Below, piece after piece: positions 29,534-37,534 of a stretch of DNA of 64,000 bases (the first letter of the stretch is position 1; each line of letters starts with the position of its first letter). The stretch comes from Puniceibacterium confluentis. GTDB lineage: Bacteria; Pseudomonadota; Alphaproteobacteria; Rhodobacterales; Rhodobacteraceae. The DNA lies in assembly GCF_007923445.1 (NCBI RefSeq), contig NZ_VOJI01000003.1:244152-308151 (forward strand), read 5' to 3'. The notes under the pieces are model-generated. The model searched no databases and was not told where the DNA came from. It worked only from the letters and a program-made list of their open reading frames with translations. The translations under genes were made by a program, and so were the position numbers.

Positions 29534-32484
29534 CGCAATCCAACCGACTTGAAGGCGGCCAGATCGACCGGTCGCGCAGCTTCGACTTCACCTTCGACGG
29601 CAAACGTTTCAAGGGTCATCCCGGTGACACGCTGGCCTCGGCCCTGATGGCCAATGGTGTGCGACTTATGGGCCGGTCGTTCAAGTATCACCGGCCGCGC
29701 GGGGTGCTGAGCGCGGGCAGCGAAGAGCCCAATGCGCTGGTCGAGCTGCGATCGGGCGCGCGGCAGGAGCCGAACACCCGCGCCACCACGGCCGAGCTTT
29801 TCGACGGGCTGGAGGCAAAGAGCCAGAACCGCTGGCCCTCGCTCAGGTTCGATGCGATGGCGATCAACGACAGGTTTTCGAACTTCCTGACGGCCGGGTT
29901 CTATTACAAGACCTTCATGTGGCCCGCCGCCTTCTGGGAAAAGCTGTACGAGCCGATGATTCGCAAGGCCGCCGGGCTGGGGTCGCTGTCGTTGCAGGAC
30001 GACCCGGACGCCTATGACAAAGGATTCCTGCACTGCGATCTGCTGATCGTCGGTGGCGGTCCCTCCGGTCTGGCCGCCGCCCTGACCGCCGGTCGAGCCG
30101 GAGCGCGGGTGATCCTCGCCGATGAGGACTTCGCCTTTGGCGGTCGCCTGAATGCCGAGACCTTCACGCTGGGCGATGCCTCCGGTCCTGATTGGGTTGC
30201 AGCGACGGTTGAGGAACTAAGGTCGCTGCCCAATGTGCGCTGCATGTCGCGCACCACGGTGATCGGCGGCTTTGATCACGGCATCCACGGCGCGGTCGAG
30301 CGGGTCTCGGACCACCTCGCCACCCCTGCCCCCGGCAAGCCGCGCCAGATCCTCTGGCGGATCTACGCCAGGCGCACGCTGCTTTGCGCCGGGGCCATCG
30401 AGCGCCCGATTGCCTTTGCCAACAACGACCGCCCCGGCATCATGCTGGGCGGCGCGATGCGCGCCTATGCCAACCGCTGGGCCGCGACACCGGCACAGAA
30501 GGTCGCGGTGTTCACCAACAACGATGACGGCCACCGCACCGCCATCGACCTGATCGCAAAGGGCGTTCGCGTCGCAGCGGTGATCGACGTGCGCGCCGAT
30601 GCGCCGCGTCTGGCCGACTGTGAATTGCTGGCGGGCGCACAGGTGATCGACACCGACGGACGGCTTGGCCTGAACTTCATAAAGTTGCGGCTGGCCGACG
30701 GCAGTGAACGCACCATCGAATGCGGCGCGCTTGGTGTCTCGGGCGGCTGGAACCCCAACGTCCACCTGACCTGCCACCAACGCGGCCGTCCCGTCTGGAA
30801 CGAGGCCATTGCGGCCTTTGTCCCCGGCACGCTGCCGCAGGGCCAGAGCGTCGCCGGGGCCGCAACGGGTGACTTCTCGACCTACGCCGTGCTGCGTTCG
30901 GGCACAGATCAGGCGGTCGTCGCGCTGTCGGACATCGGCCTTGAAGCGAAAGCCATCGACCTGCCACAGGCCGAGGACGCGCCGGTCAACCTCACGCCGT
31001 TCTGGCACGTCGCCGAAGGCAAGGGCCGGGCATGGCTCGACCAACAAAACGACGTGACGGTCAAGGACGTGAAGCTGGCGCATCAGGAGAACTTCCGCTC
31101 GGTCGAACATCTCAAGCGCTATACCACGCTGGGAATGGCCACCGACCAGGGCAAGACCTCGAACATGGGCGGGCTGGCGATCATGGCCGAACTGGCGGGC
31201 AAGACGATCCCCGGCGTCGGCACCACGATCTTTCGCCCACCGTATACGCCGGTTGCGATGGGCACGCTCGGCGGCCGGTCGCGCGGCCAGCATTTCCATC
31301 CGGTGCGCGAAACCCCCAGCCATAAATGGGCCAAGGAGCAAGGCGCGGTGTTCATCGAGACCGGCAACTGGCTGCGGGCGCAATGGTTCCCCCGCCCCGG
31401 CGAAACCACCTGGCGCGAGAGCGTCGACCGCGAGGTGCGCGCGGTGCGCGGCTCGGTCGGTGTCTGCGATGTGACAACGCTGGGCAAGATCGACGTGCAG
31501 GGCACAGACGCGGCCGAGTTCCTGAACCGGATCTACGCCAATGCCTTTGCCAAGCTGCCCGTGGGCAAGACCCGCTATGGCCTGATGCTGCGCGAGGACG
31601 GGATCGCGATGGACGACGGCACCACGGCGCGGCTGGCCGAGGATCATTTCGTGATGACGACGACCACCGCCAATGCCGTCACGGTCTATCGCCACATGGA
31701 GTTCGCGCGCCAGTGCCTGTGGCCCGACATGGACGTGCAGCTGATCTCCACGACCGAAGCCTGGGCGCAATATGCCGTGGCAGGTCCAAACTCCCGCAAG
31801 CTGCTGCAAAGGATTGTCGATCCGGAGTTCGACATTTCCAACGAGGGCTTCCCCTTCATGGCCTGCGGCGAAATCACCGTCTGCGGCGGTCTCAGGGCAC
31901 GCCTCTTCCGCATCTCCTTCTCCGGCGAACTGGCCTTCGAGATCGCGGTGCCGACGCGGTATGGCGATGCGCTGATCCGGCGGATCATGGCGGCGGGCGA
32001 GGAATTCGCCGTGGTGCCCTATGGCACCGAGGCGCTTGGCGTGATGCGGATCGAAAAGGGCCACGCGGCAGGCAATGAGCTCAACGGCACCACCACCGCG
32101 CTCAACCTCGGGATGGGGCGGATGGTGTCGAAGAAGAAGGATGCCATCGGCTCGACTCTCTCGGAGCGCGAGGGGCTGAACCAGGAGGATGCGCTGGCGC
32201 TGGTCGGATTCCGCCCCAAGGTGGCCGAGGAGAAAGTCACCGCCGGAGGCCACCTGATGACCACCACCGGCCCGGTCGATGCGGCGCATGACCAGGGGTA
32301 TGTGACCTCAGCGGCGTATTCGCCGATCCTCGAGAGCTACATTGGCATCGGCTTTCTGAAACGCGGTGCCGAGCGGATGGGCGAGACCCTGAGATTGGTC
32401 AGCCCGCTCACCGGCACAGATACCGAGGTCGAAGTGGTCTCGGCGCATTTCGTCGATCCAGAGGGGGACCGTCTTCGTGCATGA
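29530..32484 (+). CDS. mgdC: N-methylglutamate dehydrogenase subunit C (sarcosine oxidase alpha-type)
   Basis: A 984-residue SoxA-type subunit. Order of parts: an N-terminal ferredoxin-like fold (FDGKRFKGHPGDTLASALMA, RSFKYHRPRGVLSAG, about 20-75), a Rossmann dinucleotide domain with VGGGPSGLAAALTAGRAGA (174-192), a second nucleotide-binding part, and from about 600 a GcvT-type THF domain (RGSVGVCDVTTLGKIDVQG, AFEIAVPTRYGDAL). The C-terminal domain would capture the methyl-derived C1 as methylene-THF, feeding the FolD/Fhs route further along. Length and domains are as expected for both sarcosine oxidase and N-methylglutamate dehydrogenase; the neighbourhood favours the latter. Confidence 0.82.
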   Translation: MTQSNRLEGGQIDRSRSFDFTFDGKRFKGHPGDTLASALMANGVRLMGRSFKYHRPRGVLSAGSEEPNALVELRSGARQEPNTRATTAELFDGLEAKSQNRWPSLRFDAMAINDRFSNFLTAGFYYKTFMWPAAFWEKLYEPMIRKAAGLGSLSLQDDPDAYDKGFLHCDLLIVGGGPSGLAAALTAGRAGARVILADEDFAFGGRLNAETFTLGDASGPDWVAATVEELRSLPNVRCMSRTTVIGGFDHGIHGAVERVSDHLATPAPGKPRQILWRIYARRTLLCAGAIERPIAFANNDRPGIMLGGAMRAYANRWAATPAQKVAVFTNNDDGHRTAIDLIAKGVRVAAVIDVRADAPRLADCELLAGAQVIDTDGRLGLNFIKLRLADGSERTIECGALGVSGGWNPNVHLTCHQRGRPVWNEAIAAFVPGTLPQGQSVAGAATGDFSTYAVLRSGTDQAVVALSDIGLEAKAIDLPQAEDAPVNLTPFWHVAEGKGRAWLDQQNDVTVKDVKLAHQENFRSVEHLKRYTTLGMATDQGKTSNMGGLAIMAELAGKTIPGVGTTIFRPPYTPVAMGTLGGRSRGQHFHPVRETPSHKWAKEQGAVFIETGNWLRAQWFPRPGETTWRESVDREVRAVRGSVGVCDVTTLGKIDVQGTDAAEFLNRIYANAFAKLPVGKTRYGLMLREDGIAMDDGTTARLAEDHFVMTTTTANAVTVYRHMEFARQCLWPDMDVQLISTTEAWAQYAVAGPNSRKLLQRIVDPEFDISNEGFPFMACGEITVCGGLRARLFRISFSGELAFEIAVPTRYGDALIRRIMAAGEEFAVVPYGTEALGVMRIEKGHAAGNELNGTTTALNLGMGRMVSKKKDAIGSTLSEREGLNQEDALALVGFRPKVAEEKVTAGGHLMTTTGPVDAAHDQGYVTSAAYSPILESYIGIGFLKRGAERMGETLRLVSPLTGTDTEVEVVSAHFVDPEGDRLRA

Positions 32485-33040
32485 CATGATCGCACTCACC
32501 GCGCTTGGCGCCGCCTCGGCGCAGGTCGACACCTTCGACGGGCTGCGGATTGCCGAATGCCCCTACTGGGCGCTGGCCAGCCTTGCCACGCGCTCGGGAC
32601 ACGGGGCAGAGATTGCGGACGCGGCCCAGACCTTTCTGGGCGCCCCCCTGCCCGGGGTCGGCCTGTGCGCCGACGCCGTGCCGTTCCACGCCTTCTGGAC
32701 CGGCCCGGATCGATGGATGATCGAAGCGCCGCACGACAGCCACGAAGACCTCGCCGCGCGGCTCAAGGCGGCAGTGGGCGACGCCGGGTCCGTCACCGAA
32801 CAGACCGATGGCTGGGTGCGGTTCGATGCGACCGGCGCGCGCTGTCACGATGTGCTGGAACGGCTGTGCAACGCCGACACCCGCCGGATGAACCCCGGCA
32901 CCGTGACGCAGAGCCGGATAGAACATCTGGGCTGCTTCCTGATCTGCCGTGCCAGCGAGCATTTCAGCCTCTACGGCCCCCGCTCGTCAGCCCACAGCCT
33001 GCATCATGCGCTGGTCACCGCCGCCACAAGCGCGCTCTGA
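32477..33040 (+). CDS. mgdD: N-methylglutamate dehydrogenase subunit D (sarcosine oxidase gamma-type)
   Basis: A 187-residue SoxG-like subunit. The reading frame opens with a GTG overlapping the end of mgdC by 8 bases; an ATG three codons later (MIALTALG) is the alternative start. Family features are the weak GcvT-like fold with AFWTGPDRWMIEA, VTEQTDGWVRFDATGARCHDVLERL and the C-terminal GCFLICRASEHFSLYGPRSSA-like block, here divided around residue 160. It closes the four-gene unit. Its stop lies 23 bases from the stop of the convergent GlxA-type regulator. Confidence 0.78.
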   Translation: MHDMIALTALGAASAQVDTFDGLRIAECPYWALASLATRSGHGAEIADAAQTFLGAPLPGVGLCADAVPFHAFWTGPDRWMIEAPHDSHEDLAARLKAAVGDAGSVTEQTDGWVRFDATGARCHDVLERLCNADTRRMNPGTVTQSRIEHLGCFLICRASEHFSLYGPRSSAHSLHHALVTAATSAL

Positions 33041-33063
33041 GCCGAGCGCCGCAGCCCGGACCC

Positions 33064-34068
33064 TCAGGACGGGATCGGCCGGTTCTTTTCGACCCGGAAC
33101 AGGTTGATCTTCTGGCGATCCTGCTGCGGCGTTGTGCCAAAGGCCTCGCGATACTGCCGCGCCATCGGTGCGGTCGCGCCATAGCCGACGGCCATCGCGA
33201 TGCTGGTCATGCTGTCGTTGCTGTACAGCACCAGTTGGCGGGCGGCGTTCAGGCGAAGACTGCGGTAATAGCGCGACGGGCTCTGCCCGGTCGCCGCCTT
33301 GAAGTTGCGTTCAAGCTGGCGCGGCGAAAGCTCCACCATCCGGGCCACGTCGTCGACGTTGACCGGATCGCAGATGTGTTCGCCAAACACCTTGATCGCC
33401 TGGCGGACCGAGGGCGGCAGCATGTCCGAGGTGCTTTCCCGGTGCAGGGTCGGCACCTTCTGGCGCACCCCCTGCCCGCGCACCAGCGGATGCTGGAACC
33501 AGCAGGCGACTTCGGTGGTCACATCCTCGCCCAGCCGCTGTTCGATCAGATTCAGCATCAGGTCAAAGACCGCCGCCGCGCCCGACACCGTCAGCCGGTC
33601 GCGGTCGATGATGATGACATCGCTTTCCAGCCGGTGACGGGGAAATTCGGCGGCAAAGGCGGCCTCGTAACACCAATGGACCGAGCAGACATGCCCATCC
33701 AGAAGCCCTGACCGGGCCAGCGGAAACACCCCGCCGCTGATGCCGCCGATGCGCACGCCATGGCGCGACAGGGACCGCAACCGACCATTGCCATGTTTCG
33801 GATTCTCAAACTCCGCCAGTGGCCCGGACAGCAGGAACAGGTAATCCAGGTCCTGCGCTGCGTGCAGCGACACGTCCGGGTCGAACCAGACACCCGCGCT
33901 CGACTGCACGCGAGCGCCCGTCTCGCCGATCACTTTCCAGGAGAACGCCGTCTCGCCCGAGATTTCGTTGGCGGCGCGCAAGGGTTCGATGGCCGAGGAG
34001 AGACAGGACATCGGAAACCCGGGGAAGATCAAAAAGCCCAAAGTGATTGAAGTTTTACTCTCGATCAT
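33064..34068 (-). CDS. GlxA family transcriptional regulator (AraC type)
   Basis: A 334-residue regulator. Residues about 10-190 form a DJ-1/PfpI amidotransferase-like sensor domain (GFLIFPGFPMSCLSSAIEPL, LLSGPLAEFENP), and the last 100 residues form a double helix-turn-helix of the AraC family (VDDVARMVELSPRQLERNFK, MTSIAMAVGYGATAPMARQY). The start is well supported by AGGAAGG five bases upstream of the ATG. GlxA/GbdR-type proteins control betaine, carnitine and dimethylglycine breakdown in other proteobacteria, so sensing of an N-methylated compound is likely here. It is convergent with mgdD and divergent from the XRE-cupin gene. Confidence 0.87.
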   Translation of the reverse strand: MIESKTSITLGFLIFPGFPMSCLSSAIEPLRAANEISGETAFSWKVIGETGARVQSSAGVWFDPDVSLHAAQDLDYLFLLSGPLAEFENPKHGNGRLRSLSRHGVRIGGISGGVFPLARSGLLDGHVCSVHWCYEAAFAAEFPRHRLESDVIIIDRDRLTVSGAAAVFDLMLNLIEQRLGEDVTTEVACWFQHPLVRGQGVRQKVPTLHRESTSDMLPPSVRQAIKVFGEHICDPVNVDDVARMVELSPRQLERNFKAATGQSPSRYYRSLRLNAARQLVLYSNDSMTSIAMAVGYGATAPMARQYREAFGTTPQQDRQKINLFRVEKNRPIPS

Positions 34069-34161
34069 TATTACCTTCCTAACAGGAAACAAAAATTGGC
34101 GTCATGGCTGTCTGCAGGGATGGAATTCAGGGTCAGCGAACCCGATGAGGTAGTTTACAAG
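34069..34161. promoter_or_regulatory. Divergent promoter between GlxA-type and XRE-cupin regulators
   Basis: This 93-base gap separates two divergent regulator genes. It contains a small perfect inverted repeat TTCCT-AAC-AGGAA (34076-34088), part of which is also the ribosome-binding site of the GlxA-type gene. Either regulator could act here. Confidence 0.4.
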
Positions 34162-34815
34162 ATGAACAAGAACACGGATGCAGCCAAGACTGCCAAAGCC
34201 CTGTCGCAGGACCCGCACCGGGTCCGCGACGAACGCGAGAAAAATCTCGAGGTTGCCATCGGCCGCGAGGTGCGCGCATTCCGCAAACAGCAGAACATGA
34301 CCGTCGCGGATCTGGCCAAGGCCAGCGGCCTGTCGATCGGCATGCTGTCGAAAATCGAAAACGGCAATACCTCGCCCTCGCTGACCACCCTGCAAACGCT
34401 GGCCCACGTGCTGAGCGTGCCGCTGACCGCCTTCATGCGCCGGTTCGAAGAAACACGCGGTGCGGTCCATACGAAATCCGGCAAGGGCGTCGAGATGGAG
34501 CGCGAGGGCACGCGCGCCGGACACCAGTACAACCTGCTGGGCCATATCGGCTCGAACGCAAGCGGCGTTGTGGTCGAGCCCTATCTGATCACCCTGTCCG
34601 AGACGTCGGACATCTTTCCCACCTTCCAGCACGACGGCATCGAAACGATCTATATGCTGGAAGGCAAGGTGGATTACCGGCATGGCAATGAAGTCTATCG
34701 ACTGGAACCCGGCGATACGCTGTTCTTCGATGCTGATGCGCCGCACGGCCCCGAGGTGCTTGTCAGCCTGCCGATCCGGTATCTGTCGATCATCTCGTAT
34801 GCGCAGGCCGACTAA
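34162..34815 (+). CDS. XRE-family regulator with C-terminal cupin domain
   Basis: A 217-residue protein. Residues about 33-92 form an XRE helix-turn-helix (IGREVRAFRKQQNMTVADLA, SIGMLSKIENGNTSPSLTTL), and about 140-215 form a cupin domain (FPTFQHDGIETIYMLEGKV, YRLEPGDTLFFDADAPHGP). Regulators of this build usually bind a small molecule in the cupin part. I start at MNKNTD; an in-frame ATG at about 34120 would add 14 residues. The stop codon overlaps that of the convergent dmmC by three to four bases. Being placed between mgd and dmm, it likely controls methylamine or dimethylamine use. Confidence 0.85.
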   Translation: MNKNTDAAKTAKALSQDPHRVRDEREKNLEVAIGREVRAFRKQQNMTVADLAKASGLSIGMLSKIENGNTSPSLTTLQTLAHVLSVPLTAFMRRFEETRGAVHTKSGKGVEMEREGTRAGHQYNLLGHIGSNASGVVVEPYLITLSETSDIFPTFQHDGIETIYMLEGKVDYRHGNEVYRLEPGDTLFFDADAPHGPEVLVSLPIRYLSIISYAQAD

Positions 34816-35882
34816 GAGGGGCTCAGCGGCGGTTCGGTTGCTAGGTCGGGCCAGATGCCGTCCGAGGTAGGCAACCCGTCGTCGTGCTGCGCAAGATAGT
34901 CGAGGATCATCGGGCGGTTGTCGATGAAGCCCTTGTAGGTTGCCAGTTCGACCGGCAGATCGCGGATCACCCGATGCAGGCGCCGGCCCCATTTCGGCAC
35001 CGTCACCAGGTCTTCCAGTGAAATCAGGTAGCAGCGGATCGGAAAGACCAGCGCGTTCGACCGCGGCAGACGGAAGAAGGTCTGCAGCTCGACCCGCAGG
35101 TGCTGTTTCGCGCCCAGGTTTTCCGGCGTCAGCGTCGTCTTCTGCACGCCCCACTTGTGGTAGTTCTCGGGGCTGGTGTCGAGCAGCGGATTGACCGTCA
35201 TCGTCCAGTTCAGCCGCCGTGCGGGCATCCCTTGCTGGATGTTGAGCAGGAACTTCAGGGCGCGGACAAAGATGCCCATCTCGTGCGCCTTGGGCACCGG
35301 CGCGTGCCATTCGAAGAAGTTCATGCCGATGTCGAAATCAAGCGACCAGTCGGCCTGGGTGGTCACCATGCCGGCATCCATCCACAGGTTGTCGTCGCGC
35401 TGGTCGAGCACGCAGAAATCGCCCTGCGCCTGCCGGGTGATGTATTCCATCGGGCCGTAGGGCAGCGTCGATTCGTCCATGAAGACGAACTTCTGCTCGA
35501 TGCCCATCGGCCTGTTGATCCAGTGCCAGTTGTTGCCGTCGCGGTGCAATTCGAAGAGGTCGGGGTAATCCTCGGACTTCGACACCATGATCAGCTCGAG
35601 CAGGTCCCAGCCTGCCAGCGTCATATGCGGCAGCGACTGGCAGCGCAGCGGATCCTCGGCGAGCACCAGCGCCCGGTCCTTCATCTCGGCCACGTAATGT
35701 TCGTCCACGTCGAAGCGTTTTTCGAACACCGACCCGGCCGGGCCGCCCTGGTGTTGCTCCATGTTCACCGAATACATGTAGCTGTCTTCGTGGAACGGGA
35801 AGGGGAAGCGCTTGATCGCCCAGTCCGAGTTGCGGAACGTGTAGTCGTCGCGGAAGGTTTCTTCGTTGAACTGAATGGTCAT
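34812..35882 (-). CDS. dmmC: Dimethylamine monooxygenase subunit C (DUF3445, heme-dependent N-demethylase type)
   Basis: A 356-residue DUF3445 protein of the heme-dependent oxidative N-demethylase family. Recognisable blocks are WAIKRFPFPFHEDSYMYSV, LPHMTLAGWDLLELIMVS, TQADWSLDFDIGMNFFEWHAPVP (divided about residues 175-197) and VNPLLDTSPENYHKWG. AGGAGA precedes the ATG. It is the last gene of a four-gene unit D-A-B-C, the order described for dimethylamine monooxygenase in marine roseobacters. The complex oxidises dimethylamine to methylamine and formaldehyde using oxygen and NADPH. The exact heme ligand cannot be named from sequence. Confidence 0.82.
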   Translation of the reverse strand: MTIQFNEETFRDDYTFRNSDWAIKRFPFPFHEDSYMYSVNMEQHQGGPAGSVFEKRFDVDEHYVAEMKDRALVLAEDPLRCQSLPHMTLAGWDLLELIMVSKSEDYPDLFELHRDGNNWHWINRPMGIEQKFVFMDESTLPYGPMEYITRQAQGDFCVLDQRDDNLWMDAGMVTTQADWSLDFDIGMNFFEWHAPVPKAHEMGIFVRALKFLLNIQQGMPARRLNWTMTVNPLLDTSPENYHKWGVQKTTLTPENLGAKQHLRVELQTFFRLPRSNALVFPIRCYLISLEDLVTVPKWGRRLHRVIRDLPVELATYKGFIDNRPMILDYLAQHDDGLPTSDGIWPDLATEPPLSPS

Positions 35883-35897
35883 CTGGTTTCTCCTGAC

Positions 35898-36863
35898 CTA
35901 CCGGTCGAGCACGAGGGTCTTGCCCTCGAAGCGGCTGACGCAAGGCATGATCTTCCGGCCGCCGGCCTTCTGGTCGTCTTCCAGCCAGTGGTCGCGGTGA
36001 ATGAACTTGCCGTCATAGCCGATCACATCGGTTTCACACTGGCCGCAGGCGCCGCCCCGGCAGAGATAGGGCGCATCGACGCCTGCCGCCTCGATGGCTT
36101 CCAGCAGGCTCTGGTTCTCGCCGACCTGGATCACCTTGTTCGATACCGCCAGCTTGACCTCGAAGGGCTTGCCCGGCTGCGGCGCGAGGAACTCCTCGTA
36201 ATGAACCGCCTCGCGCGGCCAGCCCAGCTCGGCCGCCTTGCCACGCACCCAGCCGATCATGCCCTTGGGTCCGCAGACATAGATATGCGTGCCCAGCGGC
36301 TGACCGTCGAGCAGATGCTCGAGGTCGATCACCTGGCCCTGATCGTCGTAATAGACATGCACATTGTTCGGGTGCTTGGCGGTCAGCTCGTCGACGTAGG
36401 AGCCCAGCGCCGGGGTGCGGCAGGCGTAATGCAGTTCGAACCGGCCGTTCATGGCCGTCAACTGCTTGATCTGCGCCAGGAACGGCGTGATGCCGATGCC
36501 GCCAGCGATCATCAGGTGTTTCCTGGCCCTCAGGTCGAGCGAGAACAGATTGACCGGGTAGCTGATCGTCATCGCGTCGCCCGGCCGCACCTTGTTGTGC
36601 ATGAAAAGCGACCCACCCCGTCCCTGATCGTCGCGCCGCACCGAAATGGTATAGGCGCTTTGATCCATCGGGTCGGACATCAGCGAATAGGGGTTGAGCC
36701 GCTGCGTATCGCCATCGCGCATCTCCACCACGGTATGTGCGCCGCCCGAAAAGGTCGGCAACTGGCCGCCATCGGCCCGCACAAAGCGGAACCGCTTGAC
36801 CAGTTCGTTCACCGGCACGACGTCGGTGACGGTCACGGCGATTTTGTTGGTGCCGGCGCTCAT
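35898..36863 (-). CDS. dmmB: Dimethylamine monooxygenase reductase subunit B
   Basis: A 321-residue reductase of the phthalate-dioxygenase-reductase type. FMN site: RLNPYSLMSD (55-64). Nucleotide site: LMIAGGIGITPFLAQI (117-132) and IYVCGPKGMIGW (194-205). A C-terminal plant-type [2Fe-2S] ferredoxin has cysteines C268, C273, C276 and C308. It would carry electrons from NAD(P)H to the heme-dependent oxygenase subunit DmmC. The start overlaps the dmmA stop by 4 bp (ATGA). Similar reductases serve many oxygenases; its place between dmmA and dmmC decides the call. Confidence 0.85.
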   Translation of the reverse strand: MSAGTNKIAVTVTDVVPVNELVKRFRFVRADGGQLPTFSGGAHTVVEMRDGDTQRLNPYSLMSDPMDQSAYTISVRRDDQGRGGSLFMHNKVRPGDAMTISYPVNLFSLDLRARKHLMIAGGIGITPFLAQIKQLTAMNGRFELHYACRTPALGSYVDELTAKHPNNVHVYYDDQGQVIDLEHLLDGQPLGTHIYVCGPKGMIGWVRGKAAELGWPREAVHYEEFLAPQPGKPFEVKLAVSNKVIQVGENQSLLEAIEAAGVDAPYLCRGGACGQCETDVIGYDGKFIHRDHWLEDDQKAGGRKIMPCVSRFEGKTLVLDR

Positions 36864-37468
36864 GAATACAGCCTCACGGGTTCGGGCACATTGCCGGGAT
36901 CCTCGGCGTCGATGCAGACGCCCTGATAGGCCGCATGTCGGCGCGAATAGTGATCGCGCACGAAGAGGTTCAGCCCGCAATGGGCGCAAACGAAGGGGTC
37001 GGTGATCACATCATCGGTGATGCCCTTGCAATGCACGCATTGCATCCGCCGTGCGATCGAGCCGCGATGCTCGGTCTGGATGGCGGAGTGCGGAATGCCG
37101 GCCTCGATGGCTTCGCGCATCGCCTGGCCCATCAGCCCCTCGGTGCCGGTCAGATAGACCTGAAGGCCCATGTGCGCATCGCTGAGCGTGCGGCGCAGGC
37201 GCGGCACGGCGGCCTCGTAGCTGGGACCGACGTAGAACTGCGCCGCGCCAAGTTCCTTCAGGCGGACGGTATAGCTCTCGCCGGTCTCACGCGGGATATA
37301 GATGACATGCGCGCGGGCCATCAACGTCGCGTCGGCCTGCGCCAGGTCAAGCAGCGCCTCGGCGCCCTCGGAATCGGCGACCATCAGATGCGCCTTGCCG
37401 GCGCGCGGTTCCAGGGTGCCCCAGACGGGGCGGCTCTTGATCGATTCTGGAAACTGGAATTTGGACAT
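36860..37468 (-). CDS. dmmA: Dimethylamine monooxygenase subunit A (DmmA-like)
   Basis: A 202-residue protein without a well-known enzymatic fold. The C-terminal third has two CxxC pairs, C144/C147 (MQCVHCKG) and C161/C164 (FVCAHCGLN), spaced as in a zinc ribbon or rubredoxin-like site, followed by VRDHYSRRHAAYQG. The N-terminal part resembles a Rossmann-like or ferredoxin-reductase module (ARAHVIYIPRETGESYTVRL). Proteins of this kind are annotated as DmmA. It may bind iron or zinc and transfer electrons or stabilise the complex. It is translationally coupled to dmmB. Confidence 0.78.
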   Translation of the reverse strand: MSKFQFPESIKSRPVWGTLEPRAGKAHLMVADSEGAEALLDLAQADATLMARAHVIYIPRETGESYTVRLKELGAAQFYVGPSYEAAVPRLRRTLSDAHMGLQVYLTGTEGLMGQAMREAIEAGIPHSAIQTEHRGSIARRMQCVHCKGITDDVITDPFVCAHCGLNLFVRDHYSRRHAAYQGVCIDAEDPGNVPEPVRLYS

Positions 37469-37534
37469 GTGCCCACTTCTCTTCGTAGCCTGTGGATCGG
37501 CGCGCGGAGGAGGTCCCGCCGCGCGCGCCTCGTC

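Noticed and set aside
30217-32289. A 690-codon minus-strand frame opposite mgdC
   Set aside because: A shadow of the third-codon GC bias; mgdC has full-length family similarity.
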